From: Echinarachnius parma
Taxonomy: Eukaryota; Echinodermata; Echinoidea; Clypeasteroida; Echinarachniidae
Direction: 5' to 3'
DNA length: 64,000 nt
NCBI GenBank assembly: GCA_037951105.1
Contig: JBAMJV010003376.1
Span: forward strand, 62,001 to 126,000
The number at the start of each line of letters is the position of its first letter. Within the stretch, counting starts at the first letter, position 1. The position numbers were made by a program, and so were the translations under genes. The notes below the pieces were generated by a model. The model saw only the letters and a program-made list of their open reading frames with translations. It did no database searches and was not told the origin of the DNA. Shown here piece by piece: positions 56,253 to 64,000 of this stretch.

Positions 56253-56624
56253 CTTTCTTTGAGGGAAGCCTACGTGTAAGAAACCTTTGTCATTAACAAT
56301 ACTGTATAAAACATTAAATCTCCCAGTAAGCTGCATTTCCTTGTTTTTTCCTTAAAATTCTACTCATTGACAATCTATTAGTTGGCATATTATGTAACAT
56401 TTGACCTCCTCTCAGGATTGCATTTCAAAGGCATCGTTCATTTGCCTGTTAAAAGTCTATGCTATAGATTTGTATAAAGGATAGTCTACTTTATGTACAG
56501 ACATTATTAGGACTATACAATGAAAGTCAGACATTTGTTTCCTTCTCTGGAATAATGCACAGTGGATATAAAAATAGAGACCATGTACTCATGCAGTTGT
56601 ACACATTTTAATGTGAATGTGAAC

Positions 56625-56955
56625 AAAATACACAGGGGCTCAGTCACTCAAGGTGATTAATTCCCTAAAATGCCCCCCCCCCCCCAAAAAAAAAAACAAC
56701 AACAACAACAACAAAAACAACAAACAAACAAACAAACAAACAAAAAACCACTTATAAATCATGTATTTGTCAGCAGATACTCTCCAAGATTTCCTGTATG
56801 AAAATAGCACTCTAAAATTTGTTTAAATTAAAATGCATTGAACTCTGTGCAAATTAATGGGGGCCCTTTTATGATTTGTAGGGGCGTTTACAAATATTTG
56901 TTAAGGCTAGATTGCCCTGCATGCATGAATCCCCTGTATTTTTCACTGTGTGTCA
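56625..56955. repeat. two facing family F fragments around (AAC)n
   Basis: A reverse fragment (AATACACAGGGGCTCAG) is followed by C12, an (AAC)n/(AAAC)n microsatellite at 56,685-56,745, and a forward fragment (GGGGGCCCTTTTATGATTTG to CCCCTGTATTTTTCACTG). Confidence 0.65.
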
Positions 56956-57224
56956 ACTAGAGGTCATTGAGGCATGACATGAAATTTGAAGAACAAAATC
57001 ACTTGCAAAAAATAATATATGCATGTTCATGTAATGCAACATGAAAAAAGGTGTAATATCACAGGGAGTATATTTCACAGGCTTTTCCCCCACAGTTCCA
57101 AGGTAATATAACCTGTTCAGTGAGCCTTGTCTTGTTTACACAGTTTGCTTGGCTAGATTGAAAGTGAGAATCCAGTGAATGGATAACGAATGAGTGGGCA
57201 ACTCATGCATACACTGGATCGGGG

Positions 57225-57400
57225 GGGGGGGGGGGGGGGGAACAAATTTGTATTCTCTGGGGCTACATGTACTTAAAATTCAAGCTTGCCTGCATGAAAA
57301 TAACACATTGTAAACATTATATAGATCACAAGAAATTAGAGCGGCTTTTTTTTTTGGGGGGGGGGGTATTTTTTCTGGCTTTTTTTGGCATTTGATGACA
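57225..57400 (+). repeat. family F repeat, worn
   Basis: A G20 run, then TTCAAGCTTGCCTGCATGAA and GGCTTTTTTTGGCATTTGAT. Confidence 0.65.
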
Positions 57401-58269
57401 TAAATGGTACCCTGGGGTATCAAATGAAAATCCACCATTTTGTTGAATTATTTTTTTTCTTTCTTCAGGGCTGTACCCGGGGTTACCAAAAAGTGTGAAA
57501 TTATTTTCGGTATGCTTTATTAACGTTCAAAATGCTCTTCTTGCGGCCGCGGTAGCGTGCATACAAGCGCTGCATGCACAACGCAATACACCAGCGGCGT
57601 CCATGATTGCTCTGCGGTACGGTTGTACTTCGGGTGGACACAAGATGGCGCTACACAACGTGGTACCCCGGGGTACTGCGTGGTGCATCATTTCTGGGAC
57701 TAAATCACCCTCGGCTCCTGTTTATATTTTCACTGGACTATGCATTATCAGCAAAAAAACAAACCTGTAAAAAAGGCACTACATGGAATATGTGCAATGA
57801 ACTATTAAAGAAGCTTGTTAAACTTAGGGTTTGGTTTAAATTGTTTTATCTTAATTGTGGAACTTTCAATGATTGTGTAAATAAAGTTGAATTATTTGCT
57901 CTTTTTTAAAAATCAAATTGTATATTGAAAAATAACACAAAATCTTCAACCAATTTGAATGAAAACTTGATATTTTAAAACTAAATTTCTACAATTCACA
58001 TACTGTACTGTACAATTCTAATCTCTTACATGACCTGACAACTTATTGTTTACAAGTAAATACAGTTAGGCATACAGAGTACATTTATAAGAGTACTATG
58101 TGTTTAACAGATTGGGAAATGAACTGTTTGAAATTGGTAAGCCAACTGTTCCTAGAAATTAAATGTTTTGCATTGTGGCCCTTTTGGCCAAGTTAAAAGT
58201 CAAATTATAGTGGCTCGAAAAGTTAATCTGGTGGCCCTAAACAAAGAAAAACATGAACAAATCTGTTTT

Positions 58270-58294
58270 AACCCTAACCCTAACCCTAACCCTA
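58270..58294. repeat. interstitial telomere-like (AACCCT)n
   Basis: Four AACCCT units inside the tandem array. Confidence 0.9.
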
Positions 58295-58795
58295 CGCAAC
58301 TTATTGTTTACAACTAGTTACTTATGTCTACATGTACTGTGTGTTTAACATGACATGGGATTGAACTGTTTGCCTGAGGTTGCATGTTATCTACATGCCA
58401 ACCATAATACTGTACACAACTGTCATCTTGTTGGTACTGTACAAAAATATAATGGGTACATATCTCAATGTATGATCATGTACATCATACATGGACCCAT
58501 GTCAAGTTTGAATTGAACAATTAAATCTTCATCTATTCTAACCTGTTCCTTTATACTAGATTACAGAACCCACAAGGTTCCTGTAGCCAAAGGGTTAAAG
58601 TCAAAGTCTAGTGAAATTCTAAATCCCTACAGTACCATATATGAAACTACATCATGAAGTTGAACTGGTAACTTACTGTTTACAACTGGTTAGGCATACA
58701 TGTACATACTTTACATATAAAATGTGTTTAATCAAGGAGTGAGTTCTACTATTATAGTATAGCTGGGGGAAACTCCTTGGTATGGGAATGAACTT

Positions 58796-59180
58796 TTAAA
58801 GGGATCTAGTAACTTTGTTGACATGTGCAAAAAGTGATGAGTGGTTGATACAATGTATATATTGTTGTTATCTGATATGTTCACTGGGTGTTGTGTGAAC
58901 ATTTCAAGTTAAATGGACGTTATATGGCCGAGTAATAAACAAAAATGCAAGTGATATCCACTAACCATTGCACTCACTTGTACACGGTTTCGACGATCCA
59001 GTGGATAATTTAACATCTGAACACTTCAATCGTAAATATCTTTTTAACGAAAGGGAAATTTGAAAAACGAAACCTGTCCTATGCTTTTATTATTAATACA
59101 AATACAACAAGGTATGAGGGAACCGCTAGAATTCCAATTGGATTTTGAGGATTTGGACAATGTTACCAAGTCCCTTTAAA
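58796..59180. mobile_element. family B MITE, full length
   Basis: TTAAAGGGATCTAGTAACTT and AATGTTACCAAGTCCCTTTAA form the termini; 385 bp. Inserted in the tandem array. Opposite orientation to 36,560-36,945. Confidence 0.88.
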
Positions 59181-59461
59181 AGTTATATTGTTATCTACAT
59201 GTACATGCCAACCATTACAAGACTGTCATCAAGGTACTGTATATGTAGTATGTGTCATGTGATGTGTATATTTCCACATACAAGCCTGTGAGTGGATCCT
59301 GGTCTAGTTTGAATATTGAATTGATTAATTTTACTTTAAAGTAAAGTCTCAAATAAAGCTCTGTCATGAACTGGCAACTAATTGTTTACAACTATATCTA
59401 CATGTACATGTATTGTGTGTTTAACATACAGGGGATTGAACTGTTTTGAAGTTGTATGTAA

Positions 59462-59745
59462 GCCTCCACACTAACCTTTTTCTCTACTAGCCCGTTCAGG
59501 CAAGTAAAATCATAAATGTACACATTTTACTTGCCCAAACAGAAAATGTACTTGCCCGCTTACTTCTAGATGAGATTTACATGTATGGAATTACACTCTA
59601 CTATCGCAATTGAAGAAAAATTTAATTTGCCCGATCGGGCAAGCAAACTAGACCTTTTTTTATGAAATTTTTCTTGCCCGACATTCATTTTTACTTGCCC
59701 CGGGCAAGCAGGCAAGCGGGCAAGTGTTAGTGTCGAGCCCTGTTG
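59462..59745. mobile_element. GCCCG family element, aquatic-genome type with TTGCCC motifs
   Basis: Holds the 18-base palindrome-like TTTGCCCGATCGGGCAAG, several CTTGCCCG motifs and closes with GTGTCGAGCCCTG. Inserted in the tandem array. Confidence 0.7.
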
Positions 59746-60296
59746 TATGTTATCTACATGCCAACAGTTCCAAGACTGTCATCTAGGTACTGTACTCTGT
59801 GATGTAACATATTTCCATGTACATGCCTGTAAATGTGGATCCTGGTCTAGTTTGGAAATGAATTGATGGATGAGACAAGATTTAAAGTAATATTACAACT
59901 ATTTAAATCTATAGCTCTTTCATGAACTAGCAATTAACTGTTAAGAAACAGTTATGTCTACGTGTACAGTGTGTTCAACTGTTTGACTGAGGTTGCAAGC
60001 TATCTACATGACAACCATTACAAGACTGCCTGCCACCTAGGTACTGTACAAGTATGTGACAATATCTAGGTACTGCTGTATGTAGTGATGACTGTGTACA
60101 TATCTCCACGTATGTGAGCCTGTACATAGATCCTGGACTGTGGTATGCCTGTACTGTAGCAGTCGGGCCACAGGAAAACATAGAACCAGTCATCACTGTG
60201 CAATGCACACTATCTAGCCTTATCTCAAGAGTATACATTCAACTAGTTAATAGAGTATGTTACGCTAGTTCATGCATACCATAATAATGCAATGCT

Positions 60297-60405
60297 CGAA
60301 ATGAGCACAGACCCATTGGCCCGAGGCCACTAAAAATAAGCTTTTGGCCACCAAATTTCATTCATAACTCCACTGGCCCAAATCATGGGCAACCAAAGGG
60401 GCAAC
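60297..60405. repeat. GCCCG family fragment
   Basis: CATTGGCCCGAGGCCACTAA and CCACTGGCCCAAATCATGGG. Truncated. Confidence 0.55.
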
Positions 60406-60950
60406 TAAACTGGGCTCCAAAAGAAACTTATCACTTATTCAGAGCGACACACATTAAATTCCAAAACATAAGAATTAATCATAATTTGACATAGATTAGC
60501 TACACATGTAATACTCCTTAGCAAGCTCATCCAAAAAAAATATGTTTGCTTTAGTCAACAAAGAATAAAATAAGGTGAAATCGCAGAAGGTCATTTTTCA
60601 AAAATCACAGAAACTGCTCGCTTTCTGGGCACAGACCTCGGTAGGGACAAAAGCCAGTCTAGTGGTTACATAACCTGCTTTGAAGTTGAATGAATAGCTA
60701 TTGAAAGTTCTGAATAGACCGCCTTCCGTGGAGGTTGGCAGCGAGCAGTTTCTGTGATTTTTGAGAAATGACCTGTAGTGATTCCATCGCATTTTTCTCT
60801 TCTTTGACGAAAGCAAACTTGTAATTTTTCAGATATGCTTCATGAGGAGAATGATAGCTTATATGTGTTTAAATATGATTCAAATTGATGCTATGGATTT
60901 TAGTGAGCGTCGCTCTGAAAAGTGATAAGTTTCTTTTGGAACCCAGTTTA
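60406..60950. mobile_element. palindromic foldback element, 545 bp
   Basis: TAAACTGGGCTCCAAAAGAA at the left pairs with TTCTTTTGGAACCCAGTTTA at the right. Inner arms pair too: TTTGCTTTAGTCAACAAAGA with TTCTTTGACGAAAGCAAACT, and AAATCACAGAAACTGCTCGC with GCGAGCAGTTTCTGTGATTT. The whole unit can fold into one hairpin. Non-coding. Confidence 0.85.
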
Positions 60951-61029
60951 CATGTAAAAATAACAGAATTTATCATTGACTGGAGCTACGATATTCACAT
61001 TATGGGCAACTAGAAATGGAAAAGTAGCA

Positions 61030-61999
61030 TGAAATTGTTTCAAGTGCTGACATTATGACATATCATATAAATCCTGGACAGTCAGTAGCAAGGTACCGTA
61101 AATCTCCGTGTATAAGACGCACTCGTGTATAAAACGCACCCTCAACTTTGACAGCAAAAAACCTGTATTTTTTTTTAGACACCCTGTAGTGCTGTTTGAA
61201 TGCTTACACATGTATACCACTGGTCTAGCATTCATCAACATGTACATTTTCTCACACAAAAAATAGTGGTTAGTACCAAAATTGCACATTTATTGAGTAA
61301 GTAACATTGAGTAGTAATATATGAATATTCATGATGCTCATTAAATATGCAATTAACTAAAATTACTAATAAAGATTGTTAATATGAGAAAAATTCATAA
61401 CCTATTGCATATTTAATGAGTATTGCTGCTCACGAATGTATGCGTATATTCATTAGTAGCAGTGTTACTTGCTCAATAAACTTTTTAACTAACCAATATT
61501 TTTTATGTGAGAAAAAGGTATAACTTGCTGAATGCTGAATTTGACAGCAAGCTCTTGTCATGCCCTAGACAGGACTAAACATGACTACAGGGTGTTGTTG
61601 TTGTTTTTTTGTGACTGTACCTGTGTATAAGACGCACCCCCCACTTTGAAAATTTTCTGACGGAAAAAAAGTGCGTCTTATACACGGAGATTTACGGTAA
61701 TTGATATTTACATCGGATGCAATATTTCACCACATTCATGTTTTTTAATATCGCAATATATTGTGTCACCGGCCACTACTACTCAGGGCAAAAGTTAATT
61801 TCTAGCATAGCATACAGTACCGAAGTGTGATACACAGCAGGGCTTGCCCTTAGTAGCGGTGGCCGGTTTATATTGCGATATATTTAAAAACACGAATGTG
61901 GTGGAATATTACATCCAGGATGCGTCCAATGTAAATATCAATTTACCTTGCTACTGTCCAGGGTTGACATGATAGATGTCAGTACCTGAAACAATTTGT
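61030..61999. mobile_element. palindromic element interrupted by a second palindrome
   Basis: Outer arms GAAATTGTTTCAAGTGCTGA...GGACAGTCAGTAGCAAGGTA and TACCTTGCTACTGTCC...TGAAACAATTTG pair. So do TTGATATTTACATCGGATGC and GCGTCCAATGTAAATATCAA. Without the insertion the element is about 366 bp. Confidence 0.85.
61096..61697. mobile_element. 602-bp palindromic MITE (CCGTAAATCTCCGTGTATAA) with TA duplication
   Basis: CCGTAAATCTCCGTGTATAA and TTATACACGGAGATTTACGG are exact terminal inverted repeats, extending to GACGCAC. It is flanked by TA on both sides, in the left arm of the outer palindrome. Removing it and one TA restores GCAAGGTAATTGATATTTAC, the mirror of the right arm. TA duplication suggests the Tc1/mariner group. 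Its interior (61,289-61,484) is itself palindromic. Confidence 0.88.
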
Positions 62000-62755
62000 G
62001 ATATTCATGCTGGTATGTTGGGAATGCAGATTTCAAAAGTCCACAGTTATGGTCTATATTGTATACATGATACTTCTGTAATTTCCTTACAACTATTATA
62101 TTACTGTTGAAAAAGGCATACAAGGGTGGGGGGGGGGGGGGGGGGTGGATATGAGGAGGGGGAAGGGGGAATGGCTAGGAAGTTGCAGCCCCCCCTACCC
62201 CAACAAGGATTTTGAAAATATACAATATTTGGGTAAAACTTCCACATTTTGGGGTAAAACCACAATTTCTGGCAAAATCATTCCCTTTTGTGCAATTCAA
62301 GCTCCCTTGTCAAAATCAGCTCTTAAAAAAAAAAAAAAATTATAGTGAAATTAAGAAAAATATTATTTGAGAACTGTCCTTCATGTACTTCAGCTACTTG
62401 TAGTCTTCCCTGGAAAAATCACCCATGCCTGTCTGATCCTGTCAATAACTTTGTGTATTTATGCAACCAATGAAACTGATATCATATACATCCGTGATCC
62501 GTGAGCCCTTTTCAATGCATAGAAATGTTTATGATGATTGAGCATAACATTTATATTTATTGAAAACAAAACTATTATTGGAAGTACTTGGCATTCATCC
62601 ATCTAGTATACAGACTTTGTACATTAATTTGTACTTTTTGAAAGTTCAAATTTGCATGGTTGTTCTATACAACATGTGTGTGGTAATAGAAATAATACAA
62701 ACATAACATGTACAGTCCATGACGAGGTCCATAAAATCACACTGCTCAAACTCAA
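62000..62755. other. gene-free segment
   Basis: A poly-G run at 62,128-62,145 and poly-A at 62,325-62,338. Nothing else recognised. Confidence 0.5.
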
Positions 62756-62759
62756 ATAT

Positions 62760-63355
62760 CTATTGTTGCAATTATGCGTTGCAGTGTGCCCTTGATAACT
62801 GTTATGCATGAGCCTGCATGCTTAAAGCCTCAGCCTAAAGACCTGCCAACATGCCTACAAGCACACAATCATATACATGTATGCCTCAAAACATGCAAAA
62901 TATCATAATTTATATGAGCCTAGCAGAATTTATCTGAGCCGTGTGGGTTAATTAAAATAAGAACGTTCTATGATCCCATCACACACATATCACAATCCCC
63001 TACAAATAAATTACAAACAAATATATTATTTATTTTTCTTGGGCTTCTTTTCAAGCTTGTCTGCATGAAAACAGACTCTAAATTTTTGTTTGCACCCTAT
63101 GCAAATTTATAGGGGCTCTTTTATGATTTTAGGGGGCTCTTTTTGGCATTTCAAGAGCTTATTCCCTCTGAGCCCCCGTGTATTTGTTTTCACTGAGGCA
63201 TCTATATTATAGTTATTGTAATGCATTGCAGTGCGCCCTTGATAGCTGTTATGTATGCAATATGTTAAATGCATTCATGAGACTAAAGCCTCAGACTAGA
63301 GCCAGAGGCCGGGCTACATTACACGCCTACAAGCACCGCACACGTATCATACGCC
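62760..63355. repeat. duplicated block flanking a family F repeat
   Basis: GCAGTGTGCCCTTGATAACT...AAAGCCTCAGCCTAAAG...GCCTACAAGCAC at 62,780-62,865 recurs at 63,230-63,340. A family F copy lies between, at 63,030-63,202. Confidence 0.7.
63030..63202 (+). repeat. family F repeat
   Basis: GGGCTTCTTTTCAAGCTTGT through GGGGGCTCTTTTTGGCATTT to GAGCCCCCGTGTATTTG. No poly-G expansion in this copy. Confidence 0.8.
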
Positions 63356-63373
63356 TCCCTTCACACATGCACT

Positions 63374-63650
63374 GTACATGACATCGGTTGACGTGTCTGA
63401 ATCAGTTTAAATGCAATCGTGTTATGCCCGGTTCACTAGCACTGCTGACAGTTCTGTCTTAGTTAAAGGCCCACAAGAGTTTTTGGAAGTATGTGAATAT
63501 TTTGTTGTCATACACAGTCTGTACATGACATCGGTTGACGTGTCGAATCAGTTTAAATGCAATCGTGTTATGCCCTGTTCACTGGCACTGCTGACAGTTC
63601 TGTCTTAAAGGTCCACAAGAGTTTTCGGAATGATGTGAATATCATATGAT
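63374..63650 (+). repeat. two tandem units of 147 bp
   Basis: GTACATGACATCGGTTGACG starts at 63,374 and 63,521. The units agree through GAATCAGTTTAAATGCAATC and CACTGCTGACAGTTCTGTCT. The two short frames across them are copies of each other and show no coding signature. Confidence 0.9.
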
Positions 63651-63738
63651 GTGAATAAGAGTTTGAGAAATGTACACACTTTTCCAATAAGGCAGCTAAC
63701 ACTTCTGTTCAACTACAAGAGAAATATAATTCCTTATG

Positions 63739-64000
63739 CAGGGCTCCACACTTACCTTTTTTTTCCAGTGGCCCAGTTGGGCCAGTGAAATAATTTCTTC
63801 CCCTTTTCTAGTTGCCCTAAAGAAAAATTTACCGGCCAAAATTTTTATTTCATTCCGAGTAAAATTTTACTATTCAAAATATCACTCTTCCTGATCAGAC
63901 CTGTGATAAAAGATGAAGCATGATATGGAAGAAAACAAAATGTTTCTAATTTTGTCAAGTTAAAAATCTGCTTGCCAGATCGGGCCACCAAAATATGACT
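63739..64000. mobile_element. GCCCG-palindrome element (family G), reverse, cut by the window end
   Basis: Begins AGGGCTCCACACTTACC and runs collinear with the complement of 41,519-41,844 up to GGGCCACCAAAATATGACT at the last base. Confidence 0.85.

Larger units (their letters stand above)
58000..60230. repeat. tandem array of about 270-360-bp units, split by two transposons
   Basis: ACTGGCAACTTATTGTTTAC-like starts are at about 58,030, 58,298, 58,661, 59,370 and 59,925, each followed by ATCTACATGCCAACCATTAC and AAGACTGTCATC..GGTACTGTA blocks. After removing 58,796-59,180 and 59,462-59,745 the spacing becomes fairly regular. Confidence 0.75.

Noticed and set aside
57495-57909. Frames of 91 and 100 codons in a CpG-rich patch
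   Set aside because: No conserved motif, no splice context and adjacent to family F repeat DNA.

Overview
The window is animal nuclear DNA. Two conserved metazoan genes with GT-AG introns sit in a background dense with short inverted-repeat transposons, poly-G tracts, microsatellites and degenerate tandem arrays. The protein sequences and repeat style fit a marine deuterostome invertebrate, probably an echinoderm. That placement is inference; nothing here fixes the species.

Layout. From 1 to about 27,000 I recognise no gene. This part holds nested DNA transposon remnants (2,264-2,799; 2,908-3,171; 7,329-8,128; 10,574-11,108; 13,654-17,249; 17,338-17,883; 20,900-21,294; 22,236-22,791) and tandem arrays (3,250-4,300; 4,380-5,560; 12,600-13,480). 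CpG-rich patches lie at 24,590-24,780, 26,740-26,900 and 27,100-27,420. From 28,391 to 33,956 lies an LTR retroelement fossil with near-identical LTRs, inserted into an older repeat and itself carrying another repeat. From 34,601 to 39,323 (+) are five exons of TAB1, the TAK1-binding pseudophosphatase; its initiator exon is not securely found. From 47,974 to 52,425 (-) is a complete four-exon UBE2S gene, the APC/C-linked K11 ubiquitin-chain E2, convergent with TAB1. A possible divergent transcript starts near 52,870. The remainder, 53,200-64,000, is repeats: a tandem array broken by two transposons (58,000-60,230) and large nested palindromes (60,406-61,999).

The most striking pattern is that both host genes are flanked by partial, decayed tandem copies of their own exons. 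TAB1 exon a has extra 3' ends with splice donors. TAB1 exons c and d have extra 5' ends with acceptors upstream; the exon d copies repeat every 195-197 bp. The TAB1 last-exon tail is repeated downstream. UBE2S exon 3 has three clear and several eroded extra copies upstream, each starting with the acceptor and ending just after the catalytic-cysteine codon. In every case one intact exon survives. The same scale of tandem duplication (about 120-230 bp) occurs in the gene-free DNA, so it looks like a general property of this genome that becomes visible where it overlaps coding sequence.

TAB1 and UBE2S have no known joint pathway beyond both belonging to ubiquitin-linked signalling; their adjacency is not evidence of a functional unit.
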